The notes under the pieces were generated by a model, which was not told the DNA's origin, searched no databases, and was given only the letters and a program-made list of their open reading frames with translations. DNA of 64,000 bases from Anaerolineales bacterium UBA3499 (GTDB lineage Bacteria; Chloroflexota; Anaerolineae; Anaerolineales; UBA11657): the NCBI GenBank assembly GCA_002377585.1, contig DFQC01000007.1:104694-168693 (forward strand), given 5' to 3'. Position 1 is the stretch's first letter. Every line of letters begins with the position of its first letter. This document shows positions 43,002-52,616 of the stretch, piece by piece. The position numbers and the translations under genes are program-made.

Positions 43002-45035
43002 GTGTTCGAATTGGTACCCTTTATACTGTTGTTTCCTGTACTTGGCCTGTTGACCAACTTGGTTTTTGGTCGCTACTTAGGTGAAAGATTTGTTGGTATT
43101 ATCGCTAGTGGTGCAGTAGCTGCCTCATTTATTGTATCTGTCATTCAGGTGTTTGCTTTAGTTAACAATAATTTTCACGTAGAGACCGTTCTTGTGGCCG
43201 ATTGGATAACTATTGGGAAGATGTATCTTCCCTGGCAGATTCGTGTGGATACTCTCTCGGTAACTATGATGGTGCTAGTGACTGGGGTAGGAACATTAAT
43301 ACATATTTACGCGGTTGGCTACATGCATGGAGACAAACGGTTTGCACGATTTTTTGTGTATCTGAATTTGTTTGTGGTTATGATGTTGGTTCTTGTAGCA
43401 GCCGACAATTATTTGATGTTATTTGTTGGTTGGGAAGGCGTAGGTATATGCTCCTACTTGTTGATAGGATTTTGGTACGATAAAGGTGATGACAATCTAG
43501 GAAACGCTCGTGCAGGTCGCAAGGCTTTTGTGGTAAATCGGATAGGTGACTTTGGTTTTCTAATTGCTATGTTCATGATCTTCGGAGCTGTGGGTTCTTT
43601 GCAATTTGATGCTGTTTTATATTACTTTGAAAATCATGGGATGGAAGTTGGCCAATTGGCTACTACAATAACCTTACTGTTGTTGGTGGGTGCTGCAGGT
43701 AAATCTGCTCAAATTCCTCTTTTTGTTTGGTTACCAGATGCTATGGCTGGACCGACTCCAGTTTCTGCTTTGATACATGCAGCCACAATGGTAACTGCTG
43801 GAATTTATATGATGGTTCGCTCAGCTCCTATCTATGCTATAGCTCCTTCATCTCAGATGACAGTAGCATTATTAGGTGCCGGTACTGCATTAATGGCAGG
43901 TACTATTGCTTTAGCACAGTGGGACATTAAGCGTGTTTTAGCATACTCTACTATTAGTCAGCTGGGTTTTATGGTCGCTGCTGTGGGTCTAGGAGCACAT
44001 GTGGCCGCTATGTTTCATTTGATTACGCATGCCTTTTTTAAGGCGCTACTATTTCTATCCGCAGGTTCTGTTATTCATGGTGTTGAACATGGGGCACACA
44101 AGTCGGATGACCATTGTGATCCGCAAGATATGCGTAATATGGGTGGTCTAAAGGATAAGATGAAAATAACCTTCGGTGTGTATGTCGTTGGAGCTATCGC
44201 TTTAGCGGGTATATTCCCTTTGTCTGGTTTCTGGTCCAAGGATGAAATATTGGCTGATGCTTGGCATGTGGGTATGGTTGAAGGGCACTGGCATGGTATG
44301 ACAGTATATATATTGTTAGCTCTTGCTGCAGTAATTACAGCATTCTATATGACACGTCAGATTATCCTAGTGTTTTTTGGTTCCTCACGATCTGCTGCTG
44401 CTAATCATGCTGCTGAAAATCCACCTACCATGACTGTGCCATTAATTGGTCTAGCTATATTGTCTATAGTAGGCGGTGGGATTAATCTACCATGGTCTCA
44501 TACGCTTGGTTCATGGTTAGAACATACTCACCATTTTTTCCATGGAATAGATTTTAATCTTACGGTTGCGTTGACCTCTACGGCTCTAGCCGTTGCATCC
44601 ATTTTTGTAGGATTCATTGTTTATTATAGAAGACCTTTAGAAAGTTCTACAGCTCCAGATCCGTTAATGTCTGTTTTGGGTCCTAGCCTAAAGTTTTTTT
44701 ATAACAAATGGTATATAGATGAGTTATATGGCACTACATTTGTTAGATTATATGAATGGAAAGCACGTTTTCTTGCCTTCAAGGTAGATCGGGATTTTTG
44801 GCATGATTTTGTACATAACCAAATAATTCTTAAGTCTTTTAAAAATGTATCGGGAACACTTTCTGGACCAGTTGATAGGCTTGGTATCAACAAGTTTTTT
44901 GATGGATTAGCCTACTCGGTTCATAATATTGCTGTCAAGGTATTGCGGCCAGTTCAGACTGGATATGTTCGGAATTATGCATTGGGGGTAATGTTGGGAG
45001 TAGTGATGGTGCTTGGTATTATGTTGATTAGGTGA
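43002..45035 (+). CDS. nuoL: NADH-quinone oxidoreductase subunit L
   Basis: NuoL (677 residues) is the distal antiporter-like subunit with the long lateral helix. 'RIGDFGFLIAMF', 'GKSAQIPLFVWLPDAMAGPTPVSALIHAATMVTAG' and 'KRVLAYSTISQLGFM' are the core signatures; the lysine and glutamate of the channel are kept. GTG start at 43002, nine nt after nuoK. Confidence 0.96.
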   Translation: MFELVPFILLFPVLGLLTNLVFGRYLGERFVGIIASGAVAASFIVSVIQVFALVNNNFHVETVLVADWITIGKMYLPWQIRVDTLSVTMMVLVTGVGTLIHIYAVGYMHGDKRFARFFVYLNLFVVMMLVLVAADNYLMLFVGWEGVGICSYLLIGFWYDKGDDNLGNARAGRKAFVVNRIGDFGFLIAMFMIFGAVGSLQFDAVLYYFENHGMEVGQLATTITLLLLVGAAGKSAQIPLFVWLPDAMAGPTPVSALIHAATMVTAGIYMMVRSAPIYAIAPSSQMTVALLGAGTALMAGTIALAQWDIKRVLAYSTISQLGFMVAAVGLGAHVAAMFHLITHAFFKALLFLSAGSVIHGVEHGAHKSDDHCDPQDMRNMGGLKDKMKITFGVYVVGAIALAGIFPLSGFWSKDEILADAWHVGMVEGHWHGMTVYILLALAAVITAFYMTRQIILVFFGSSRSAAANHAAENPPTMTVPLIGLAILSIVGGGINLPWSHTLGSWLEHTHHFFHGIDFNLTVALTSTALAVASIFVGFIVYYRRPLESSTAPDPLMSVLGPSLKFFYNKWYIDELYGTTFVRLYEWKARFLAFKVDRDFWHDFVHNQIILKSFKNVSGTLSGPVDRLGINKFFDGLAYSVHNIAVKVLRPVQTGYVRNYALGVMLGVVMVLGIMLIR

Positions 45036-45093
45036 CGTTGTCTATCGCAAATTTGGTATTTGGCGATTAGATTATTATAGGCAGGGGAATATT

Positions 45094-46620
45094 ATGTATG
45101 AATTTATTTTACATATAACATCGACTCTTACTGTGGTTACATTTTTTCCGCTAGTAGGTGTTTTTGTGCTTTTGTTGATAAACAAAGAGAAAAAAGATCT
45201 TTTACGTTGGGTTGGCGTAGGTACTGCTTTGCTGACCTTTGTATTTTCTCTAGTCATGCTAGGTCAATTTGATAGTCAAGATGCCGGTATGCAACTGGTT
45301 GTATCAGAGTCTTGGATTCAAATTGGTAGTAACTGGAGTATTGATTATCATCTTGGAGTCGATGGTCTAAGCGTGCTGTTGGTCCTACTGGCTACATTAT
45401 TAACTCCTATTGCTATGTTTGCTAGTTGGACAGCCATTGAGGAACGCGTTAAAGAATACATGATTTTCTTTTTATTGTTAGAAGTTGGAATGACTGGTGT
45501 GTTCTTGGCTCTTGATCTGTTCTTATTTTATATATTCTGGGAATTTACACTTGTTCCAATGTATTTTCTTATTGGCATTTGGGGTGGTGAAAATCGTATT
45601 TATGCCTCTATAAAATTCTTTCTATATACCATGGCTGGGTCAATACTAATGTTGGTGGCTGTGTTGTGGATCGGTACAGTTCAGGGTACTTTCTCTTATA
45701 CGGCACTTGCCTCAATGGGTAACATACCTCCGGGGACGCAACGTTGGTTGTTCTTAGCATTTGCAGCAGCTTTTGCAATTAAGGTTCCTATGTGGCCTTT
45801 ACATTCTTGGCTGCCAGACGCTCATGTGGAAGCACCAACAGCTGGGTCGGTAATTCTGGCTGGTGTTTTGCTCAAATTAGGCACCTATGGTTTCTTGCGA
45901 TTTAATTTAGGTTTGTTCCCTGATGCTTCACACTACTTTGCTCCAAGTATTGCATTCTTGGCTGTCGTTGGAATTATTTATGGTGCGATAGTGTCTTATC
46001 CACAGAAAGATGTCAAGAAATTAGTGGCATATTCTTCAGTAAGTCATCTGGGATTTGTAATGTTGGGATTGTTCGCTCTAAATGACCGTGGTATTCAAGG
46101 TGCTATATTGCAAATGGTTAACCATGGTATCTCTACTGGCGCCTTGTTTCTTATTGTAGGCATGATTTATGAACGAAGGCATACACGCTCACTAGATGAA
46201 TTTGGTGGTCTTTGGACTGTTATGCCTTTGTATGGAAGTCTAACATTAATAGTAGTACTATCGTCTATGGGCTTACCCGGGCTCAATGGATTTGTAGGAG
46301 AATTTACTATTCTATTAGGGGCTTTTGGATCAGAAGCTTTAGGATCATATTATTACAGCATTGTTGCTGCTCTCGGTGTAATTCTGGCGGCAATATATAT
46401 GCTATGGATGTTTCAGAAGATGTTCCTAGGCGCTGTAAGTAATGAAAAAAACGCGCTTCTGCAGGATTTGAATTGGCGGGAAATTGTGGTGTTAGTACCA
46501 CTACTAATACTGATCTTTTGGATAGGTTTGTATCCAAGTCCGTTTTTCAACTTGATGAGTGCCTCTGTAGAACAGTTAACAGCGGCTCTTGATTTCGGAA
46601 ATACATTAGTGTTGCAGTAA
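45094..46620 (+). CDS. nuoM: NADH-quinone oxidoreductase subunit M
   Basis: NuoM (508 residues, about 14 TMs), an Mrp-type antiporter-like subunit: 'YIFWEFTLVPMYFLIGIWGG', 'FAIKVPMWPLHSWLPDAHVEAPTAGSVILAG' and 'KKLVAYSSVSHLGFV'. Preceded by a GGCAGGGG purine run and 58 bp after nuoL. Confidence 0.96.
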   Translation: MYEFILHITSTLTVVTFFPLVGVFVLLLINKEKKDLLRWVGVGTALLTFVFSLVMLGQFDSQDAGMQLVVSESWIQIGSNWSIDYHLGVDGLSVLLVLLATLLTPIAMFASWTAIEERVKEYMIFFLLLEVGMTGVFLALDLFLFYIFWEFTLVPMYFLIGIWGGENRIYASIKFFLYTMAGSILMLVAVLWIGTVQGTFSYTALASMGNIPPGTQRWLFLAFAAAFAIKVPMWPLHSWLPDAHVEAPTAGSVILAGVLLKLGTYGFLRFNLGLFPDASHYFAPSIAFLAVVGIIYGAIVSYPQKDVKKLVAYSSVSHLGFVMLGLFALNDRGIQGAILQMVNHGISTGALFLIVGMIYERRHTRSLDEFGGLWTVMPLYGSLTLIVVLSSMGLPGLNGFVGEFTILLGAFGSEALGSYYYSIVAALGVILAAIYMLWMFQKMFLGAVSNEKNALLQDLNWREIVVLVPLLILIFWIGLYPSPFFNLMSASVEQLTAALDFGNTLVLQ

Positions 46621-46645
46621 TTCAGCATAATACTTTGGGTATGTA

Positions 46646-48094
46646 ATGATAATACCAGATCTTAATTTAGTAGCTACATTGCCTTTATTGTTTCTTTCGG
46701 CTTGGGCTTGTGTACTCCTTATAGTTGGTCTTTGGATTTCTAAAGATAGAACTCATGTTTCAGGATGGCTCACTTGTTTGGGATTGATTGTAACTATTGT
46801 ATTGGTCGTGTCCGCACCTGAGGTATCACAAGAAGCGTTTGGTGGAATGTTGGCAATTGATGGTTTTTCTAACCTTTTGCATTTGTTGTTTTTGGGGAGT
46901 GGACTGTTGGTGACTTTGCTATCTCTAAACTACCTAAAACAACATGATATTGAGCGTAGCGAGTTTTATCCGCTATTGTTGTTCTCAGTAGTTGGCATGA
47001 TGAGCATGGCGATGGCTAAAGATTTAATAGTTGTATTTTTGTCTCTCGAATTACTTTCGATTCCATTATATGTGCTGGCTGGCTTAGCACGCACTCGAAC
47101 TGGTTCGCAAGAGTCTGCGCTGAAATATTTTTTACTGGGCGCTTTTGCCTCTGCGTTTCAGGTTTACGGTATTGCGCTAGTATATGGTGCAACACAGTCA
47201 ACTAGTTTAGCAAGTATCACTGCATCTATTGCAGTGCATGGGTCGACACCATTACTGTTGTCTGGAATTGGACTTGTACTTGTAGGTTTTTGCTTCAAGG
47301 TTGGAGCAGTTCCATTTCATATGTGGACGCCTGATGTTTATGAAGGAGCACCTTCAATTGTTACTACGTTCATGTCGGTTGGTGCCAAAGCCGCCGGTTT
47401 TGCAGCATTAGTCCGTGTATTTTTTGAAGGATTTGAATTGGTAGCTGTGGAATGGGCGCCTCTTATGGCTATTTTTGCCATACTATCGACTATAGTTGGT
47501 AATATTACTGCCATTTCTCAAAAATCTATTAAACGTCTGCTTGCCTATTCATCCATAGCTCATGCGGGTTATTTGTTTGTAGCTATAGTGGCAGGGGGGC
47601 AAGGTGATTTCTCTGATTTTGCTGCGAGTGCTGTGGTATTTTATTTGTTTGCTTATGCATGCGCTAATATTGGGGCTTGGGCAATTGTTATAGCATTGGA
47701 GAAGACAGATGATATAGGTACTGCTATTGGTGATTTTGCTGGTCTAGCAAGATCCAACCCCGGATTGGGCGTGGCAATGACAATATTTGTACTTTCATTG
47801 ACTGGTCTTCCTCCGACAATGGGTTTTGTAGCAAAGTTCTATGTGTTCCGAGCTGCTGTTAATGTAGGTTATACATGGCTTGTGATTGCTTCCGTTGCAA
47901 CTGTTCTAATTTCTGCTTATTATTATCTGCGAATTATTGTACTCATGTGGATGAAGGATGGAAATGAGATAGATTCGTCTCCAGTACCGTTGAATTTTGT
48001 GGTTGTGTTGGCTGCAGTCACAACTTTACTGTTTGGTGTTTTGCCAGGTCCGGTAATGGGTTTGTTGGAGAAATCGATACAGGGAATATTTTGA
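46646..48094 (+). CDS. nuoN: NADH-quinone oxidoreductase subunit N
   Basis: NuoN (482 residues) is the third antiporter-like subunit: 'FLSLELLSIPLYVLAGL', 'FKVGAVPFHMWTPDVYEGAPSIVTTFMSVGAKAAG' and 'KRLLAYSSIAHAGYLF'. It ends the 14-gene operon; the 223 bp after it hold a separate promoter region for the next cluster. Confidence 0.96.
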   Translation: MIIPDLNLVATLPLLFLSAWACVLLIVGLWISKDRTHVSGWLTCLGLIVTIVLVVSAPEVSQEAFGGMLAIDGFSNLLHLLFLGSGLLVTLLSLNYLKQHDIERSEFYPLLLFSVVGMMSMAMAKDLIVVFLSLELLSIPLYVLAGLARTRTGSQESALKYFLLGAFASAFQVYGIALVYGATQSTSLASITASIAVHGSTPLLLSGIGLVLVGFCFKVGAVPFHMWTPDVYEGAPSIVTTFMSVGAKAAGFAALVRVFFEGFELVAVEWAPLMAIFAILSTIVGNITAISQKSIKRLLAYSSIAHAGYLFVAIVAGGQGDFSDFAASAVVFYLFAYACANIGAWAIVIALEKTDDIGTAIGDFAGLARSNPGLGVAMTIFVLSLTGLPPTMGFVAKFYVFRAAVNVGYTWLVIASVATVLISAYYYLRIIVLMWMKDGNEIDSSPVPLNFVVVLAAVTTLLFGVLPGPVMGLLEKSIQGIF

Positions 48095-48263
48095 AATTAG
48101 TTTACGCTAAGGTGTTGGTCAAAATAATGATTTGACAGATCGTTCTACAGAATATTTTCATTCGGTTTTTTTGTTGCATCAGTTGATATACTTCAGGTTT
48201 TTGATTTACCGGCACAATTTGTTTTGATGATTCCATGCTTGGCTACGATGCTGGGTTAACATT

Positions 48264-48279
48264 TTCTATCTGGATAGAA
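48264..48279. promoter_or_regulatory. Palindromic operator candidate upstream of the hydrolase cluster
   Basis: TTCTATC, TG, GATAGAA: a perfect inverted repeat with 7-bp arms and a 2-bp centre, 39 bp before the first ATG of the cluster. It lies between TTAACA (48256-48261) and CACAAT (48280-48285), a weak -35/-10 pair with an 18-bp spacer, as a repressor site would. No regulator gene is adjacent. Confidence 0.55.
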
Positions 48280-48317
48280 CACAATAATCATCGTTCACAC
48301 AATATATTGGAGTAATC

Positions 48318-49256
48318 ATGATGGTTAAAAAAATAATTTTGGACTGTGATCCAGGTAATGATGACGCTTTGGGAATTATTGTTGCTTTGGGAAGTGATAA
48401 CCTTTCGCTCCAAGCAGTTACTACTGGTGCAGGACATTTGGCAAATGATAGAACCTTTAAGAATGCTTGTATAACAATTGCTCAGATTGGAAAATTGAAC
48501 ATTCCTGTATCTAAAGGTGCAGAAAATCCGTTGGTTAGGGATAGATTGATAGCTAAAGTTTTAGATTTGAATTCAGGTCTTGATTCAGACCGTAATGATT
48601 TGAATTCAATTGAACCAGACAATAGAAATTCAGTTCAATTAATGTATGACACTATTATTGATAACCCTGGAATTACAATTGTTACAACTGGGCCTTTAAC
48701 TAATTTGGCAATTTTGTTTAACTTATTCCCAAGTTTGAAAAACAGTATAGAAAGAATCTTTTCTTTAGCAGGTTCTATAGGCCTTGGAAATAAAACGGCA
48801 TCTTCCGAGTGGAATATTTTGTGTGACCCTGAAGCGGCTTCTGTGGTGTTCAATTCTGGAGTGCCTATAACCCTTATACCAATAGATACATCTTTGCATG
48901 TTGGGATAAGCGATGAGCTAATAAAAGATGTGCGAAAAATCTCCTCACCAATTTCAATGTTTGTCGTTGAACTTTTAGAATCTTTAGTTTCAACTTTTAA
49001 GCCATCAATATTAGGACCGCAATTGATGCCTCTGAATGATCCTATTGCAGCACTAGTTGCAGCTGAGCCTGCTCTAGTAACAACAGAAAAAGCTAGGGTC
49101 GATGTGGAATTGTCAGGCAATCATACTTATGGAAGAACAGTTGTAGATTTTTTGTTTAGGGATGGGAAAGAAGCAAATGTTGATGTTGCCATTTCAATAA
49201 ATATCAAAGAGTTAGAGAACGCCTTTTTAAACTCAATAACAAACTTAGATAATTAG
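48318..49256 (+). CDS. Inosine-uridine-preferring nucleoside hydrolase family protein
   Basis: The 312-residue protein has the IUNH calcium/ribose site at the N-terminus, 'KIILDCDPGNDDALGIIVAL' (DxDxxxDD), and 'TIVTTGPLTNLAIL' with a later 'EWNILCDPEAASVVF' and 'IPIDTSLHV'. It cleaves N-glycosidic bonds of nucleosides to a base and ribose. 'GNHTYGRTVVDF' contains the C-terminal Asp/His region. First gene of a four-gene set (gaps of 8, 1 and 0 bp), which suggests a shared breakdown pathway. GGAG lies 8-11 nt before the start; ATG 48318 or 48321. The sequence looks more A-rich than the neighbouring nuo genes. Confidence 0.88.
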   Translation: MMVKKIILDCDPGNDDALGIIVALGSDNLSLQAVTTGAGHLANDRTFKNACITIAQIGKLNIPVSKGAENPLVRDRLIAKVLDLNSGLDSDRNDLNSIEPDNRNSVQLMYDTIIDNPGITIVTTGPLTNLAILFNLFPSLKNSIERIFSLAGSIGLGNKTASSEWNILCDPEAASVVFNSGVPITLIPIDTSLHVGISDELIKDVRKISSPISMFVVELLESLVSTFKPSILGPQLMPLNDPIAALVAAEPALVTTEKARVDVELSGNHTYGRTVVDFLFRDGKEANVDVAISINIKELENAFLNSITNLDN

Positions 49257-49264
49257 GGGTAAAA

Positions 49265-50020
49265 ATGACAAAAAAAGGAAATATTCTAATAGCAGGTGAA
49301 TCATGGACTGTTCACTCTATACACCAGAAGGGTTTTGATAGTTTTACCACAACTGAGTATGCTGAAGGTGTTCAGTGGCTTCGAGATGCATTAGATCTTG
49401 CTGGATATGATATTACCTATCAGCCTGCACATGTTGCGGCAACTGACTTTCCCTGTGAATTAGATGAAATAAATAAATATGATTGCGTAATATTGAGTGA
49501 TATTGGTACTAATACTTTACTGCTCCACCCAGAAACGTTTAGCGCATCACGTGCTCTTCCAAATCGTTTAGAATTGATTGAAGAGTATGTGATGAATGGG
49601 GGAGGATTAGTTATGATAGGAGGATATCTAACTTTTCAAGGTATTGATGCAAAGGCTAGATATCAGGGAACTGCAGTAGAGGCCGTGCTGCCGGTTGTAC
49701 TTGAATCTGGTGATGATAGGTCTGAACAACCTCAAGGTATAAAACCTTTGGTTAGTGATGAAAATCATCCTATTGTAAGTGGTGTTGGAGCTGATTGGCC
49801 AATCCTGTTAGGATATAATCGAGTGGCACCGAAGACAGATAGCACAGTAATCGTCCAAGTGGGTGAAGACCCACTAATTGTTGCGGGATCAATTGGTAAA
49901 GGTAGGTCAGTGGCTTTTACTTCAGATTGTGGTCCACACTGGGCTCCTCCAGCCTTTGTGGAGTGGTCAGGCTATGCAAAATTGTGGCAACAAATTGTCG
50001 GTTGGGCATCAGGTAAATAA
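49265..50020 (+). CDS. GATase1-like protein (DUF1355, STM3548-type)
   Basis: This 251-residue protein has the class I glutamine-amidotransferase-like fold of the DUF1355 group: 'ILIAGESWTVHSIHQKGFDSF' at the start, 'DCVILSDIGTNTLLLHP' and 'YVMNGGGLVMIGGYLTFQG' in the centre, and 'AFTSDCGPHWAPPAFVEW' near the end, where Cys and His could form a reactive pair. Whether it acts as an amidotransferase is unproven in the family. It follows the nucleoside hydrolase by 8 bp. Confidence 0.82.
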   Translation: MTKKGNILIAGESWTVHSIHQKGFDSFTTTEYAEGVQWLRDALDLAGYDITYQPAHVAATDFPCELDEINKYDCVILSDIGTNTLLLHPETFSASRALPNRLELIEEYVMNGGGLVMIGGYLTFQGIDAKARYQGTAVEAVLPVVLESGDDRSEQPQGIKPLVSDENHPIVSGVGADWPILLGYNRVAPKTDSTVIVQVGEDPLIVAGSIGKGRSVAFTSDCGPHWAPPAFVEWSGYAKLWQQIVGWASGK

Positions 50021-50021
50021 G

Positions 50022-50780
50022 ATGGCTACTTTGAATGTGATGCAGTGGGGTGCGCATGATAGCACCAAGACTATAGTGGGTCTACATGGCATTACTGCCA
50101 ATGCGGGGGCTATGACCGAGCCGGCAAGAATATTAGCAGAGCGCGGATGGCAATTTATTGCGCCTGATATGCGCGGACATGGTGAAAGTACTAGGGCTAA
50201 TGGAGATTTCTCGTTTGATAGTCTACTCGAGGATTTTGCTGAAAACATACCTCTTGAGCCTGATCTCCTAATAGGACATTCATTTGGTGGAACCCTTGCT
50301 CAGATCGGTGTCCTTAAGGGCATTTTTAATCCTAAAACTTTGTTGTTGGAAGATCCAGTGTCATACTTTCCCGACCAAAATACACCTATGGAAATGCTGG
50401 CATGGGATGAAGAAAATTTACCACATGATATAGAAGGTCTAATCGAGCTCAATCCCAAATGGTCGCGACGAGATGCAACCTGGAAGCTTTTGTCACTCGA
50501 ACAGGTGGATTTTGACGATGCACGTGCAGCTTTTGCAGGAAATGCTCCTTGGGATCTTCGGAGTGATGTATCTGAACTTGTAGCAAAAGTACCCACTGTT
50601 TGGGTTTTGCCAGAAGAGAGTCGTTTTGTTTCCATTGAGGACAAGGCAAATCTTCGCAAAGAAGCAGGTGATCGTGCGGTCAATGTGGTTCCAAATGTAG
50701 GTCACAGTGTGCATCGAGATGATACAGAGATGTTTGTTGACATAGTTGAACAACTTGCAAATGGTACTTGGTTTAGCTGA
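50022..50780 (+). CDS. Alpha/beta hydrolase
   Basis: From ATG 50022 the product has 252 residues. It begins 'MATLNVMQWGAHDSTKTIVGLHGITANAGAM' with the oxyanion HG motif, has the nucleophile elbow 'LIGHSFGGTLAQ' (catalytic Ser) and a C-terminal His in 'VPNVGHSVHRDD'; an Asp/Glu precedes it. It could be an esterase, lactonase or amidase. The ATG starts 1 bp after the stop of the GATase-like gene; a longer in-frame start at 49878 lies in that gene and is rejected. Its stop overlaps the next start (TGATGA). Confidence 0.87.
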   Translation: MATLNVMQWGAHDSTKTIVGLHGITANAGAMTEPARILAERGWQFIAPDMRGHGESTRANGDFSFDSLLEDFAENIPLEPDLLIGHSFGGTLAQIGVLKGIFNPKTLLLEDPVSYFPDQNTPMEMLAWDEENLPHDIEGLIELNPKWSRRDATWKLLSLEQVDFDDARAAFAGNAPWDLRSDVSELVAKVPTVWVLPEESRFVSIEDKANLRKEAGDRAVNVVPNVGHSVHRDDTEMFVDIVEQLANGTWFS

Positions 50781-51757
50781 TGATTAAAACAGACAAATTT
50801 GCTTTCCAATATGGTGGCAATGTTCCTATAGCAAGCGTAGGGTTAGGCGAGCCTTTTGAGATTTATACAGAAGATGCTTTTTGTGGTCAAATTACTTCCA
50901 AAGATGATAAACCTCGTGAGATAGCACCGTTTCCGAAAATAAACCCTCTGACCGGTCCTATTGCTATAGATGGTATTAGTGCAGGCGATATTATTGCTAT
51001 TCATATCATCGCAATGGATCCTGCGCGTAATTGGGGTGTTGCTACTATATCGCCAAATTTTGGGTTGTTGTCTAGTAGTCCTTTGTCACCTAATCTTCAG
51101 CCTGATCAGGATGAAAATGTATGGATATGGGAATTTAGTTCTGATAGACAGTCATTGGTGACCAAGTCTAGTAACGGTGTTACGCTTAGGGCACCATATC
51201 AACCTTTTCACGGTACTATAGGAGTTGCTCCTGCTTATGGAGAAATTCGGATGGGTCTAGTTGCTGGAGAGTTTGGAGGCAATTTAGATATAACTGACAT
51301 TGGACCTGAATCCACAATATATCTTCGCTCGAATGTAGATGGAGGGCACCTGTATGTTGGTGATGGTCATTATTCACAGGGTGACGGCGAAATTACTGGT
51401 ACTGCTATAGAAGGATCATTCAATAGCACTTTGGTTGTTGACAAACTTTTATTGCAAGACGAGATTCACTGGCCTAGGTTTGAGAACAACACTCATATTG
51501 GTGTTATTGGATGTGCGCGTCCATTGGATGATGCAGTTCGTATAGCAGCTACTGAACTAGTACGTTGGGTTGCAAGTATTACCACTATGGAATTGCCAGA
51601 CGCACATCAATTAGTGAGTCAAACTTGTAAGATCCGTATTGGTGGTATGGTCGGAACTACATTTAATGTACTTTGTGTTATTCCAAAGAATGTGTTGAGT
51701 GAAGAGGTTTGTATTTTCGATAATATTCACAAATCACTTGCTACTGAGTATTTATAA
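50780..51757 (+). CDS. Acetamidase/formamidase family protein
   Basis: The 325-residue protein matches the FmdA/AmdA family: 'NPLTGPIAIDGISAGDIIAIHI' at about 55-76, 'YGEIRMGLVAGEFGGNLDI' at about 153-171, and 'VDGGHLYVGDGHYSQGDGEITGTAIE' at about 190-215, which holds the metal-binding and active-site Asp/His/Glu. Family members hydrolyse short amides to acid plus ammonia. Together with the three preceding genes it suggests release of nitrogen from an amide- or nucleoside-like compound; the actual substrate cannot be read from the sequence. Confidence 0.88.
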   Translation: MIKTDKFAFQYGGNVPIASVGLGEPFEIYTEDAFCGQITSKDDKPREIAPFPKINPLTGPIAIDGISAGDIIAIHIIAMDPARNWGVATISPNFGLLSSSPLSPNLQPDQDENVWIWEFSSDRQSLVTKSSNGVTLRAPYQPFHGTIGVAPAYGEIRMGLVAGEFGGNLDITDIGPESTIYLRSNVDGGHLYVGDGHYSQGDGEITGTAIEGSFNSTLVVDKLLLQDEIHWPRFENNTHIGVIGCARPLDDAVRIAATELVRWVASITTMELPDAHQLVSQTCKIRIGGMVGTTFNVLCVIPKNVLSEEVCIFDNIHKSLATEYL

Positions 51758-51836
51758 GTGCTGGATTAAGATTGCCGTTAAGTGATGGTAGGGGGATATC
51801 TTGCCTGAGCGATTTACGGTCTATATTTTGTTCTTA

Positions 51837-52433
51837 TTAAATCAATTTGGAAATCCGATCCTTCATTTTGTGTGTAGCTTTACCCCTATGCCCTACGATA
51901 TTCTTGGTGTCCGCATCCATTTCAGCCATTGTACAACTCTGATGTGGTACATAGAAAATCGGGTCGTACCCAAAACCGTTTGCACCTCTATCGCCAATAG
52001 TGATTAGGCCTTCACACACTCCATTAACTACTGTAATATCAGTGCTATTTGGGTTAGACAGTGCTAATGTGCATTTGAATTGTGCTTGTCTATCCTTCCA
52101 AGGTATAGAATATAATTCTTTTAACAATAGTTCACGTTGTTGTTTGCTAGTGATATCATTTCCACCATATCTAGCGCTATACACTCCGGGACGTCCATCT
52201 AGAGCTTCGACGGTGAGTCCAGAATCGTCCGCTAAGGTGTGCATTCTTGTAAGGCGAGCGTACTCTCTAGCTTTGAGAGTGGCATTCTCTTGAAAAGTTG
52301 TTCCAGTCTCTTCTACCATGGTATCTATTTCCAAGTCTTTAAGGGTAATCCATGTTATCGGTAAACTGGCCATTAATTTTGATAGTTCAATAGCTTTATG
52401 ATTATTATGTGTTGCAATCACTATTTTTAACAT
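51837..52433 (-). CDS. rdgB: XTP/dITP pyrophosphatase (RdgB/HAM1)
   Basis: RdgB hydrolyses non-canonical purine NTPs (dITP, XTP) to monophosphates, preventing misincorporation. Seen are 'MLKIVIATHNNHKAIEL' (SHNxxK-type substrate loop), 'ETGTTFQENATLKAREYA', 'LADDSGLTVEALDGRPGVYSARYGG' with the metal-binding Asp pair, and 'GANGFGYDPIFYVP'. ATG 52433 (198 residues) fits the family; a GTG four codons upstream is possible. Divergent from the DUF177 gene. Confidence 0.94.
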   Translation of the reverse strand: MLKIVIATHNNHKAIELSKLMASLPITWITLKDLEIDTMVEETGTTFQENATLKAREYARLTRMHTLADDSGLTVEALDGRPGVYSARYGGNDITSKQQRELLLKELYSIPWKDRQAQFKCTLALSNPNSTDITVVNGVCEGLITIGDRGANGFGYDPIFYVPHQSCTMAEMDADTKNIVGHRGKATHKMKDRISKLI

Positions 52434-52517
52434 TTTTGTATACACACAAAATATCCTACATATAACGTTTCACCCTAGCTTTTACACTATATATATGGGT
52501 AAAAATTGATAAAGGTG

Positions 52518-52546
52518 TTGACTTGAATAATTGGTCATGCTATACT
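52518..52546 (+). promoter_or_regulatory. Promoter of the DUF177-rpoD unit
   Basis: TTGACT (52518-52523), 17 bp, TATACT (52541-52546), the latter preceded by TGC as an extended -10. RNA starts near 52553, about 64 nt before the DUF177 start. Confidence 0.75.
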
Positions 52547-52616
52547 TGCAATTGGGTATCCTCGGGCCTAGTAATTTAGCAGGATCATAAAATAGTTGAA
52601 TAATAGCGGATAAGTT

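Noticed and set aside
49878..50021. N-terminal extension of the alpha/beta hydrolase
   Set aside because: It lies in another frame of the GATase-like gene; the family start is at 50022.
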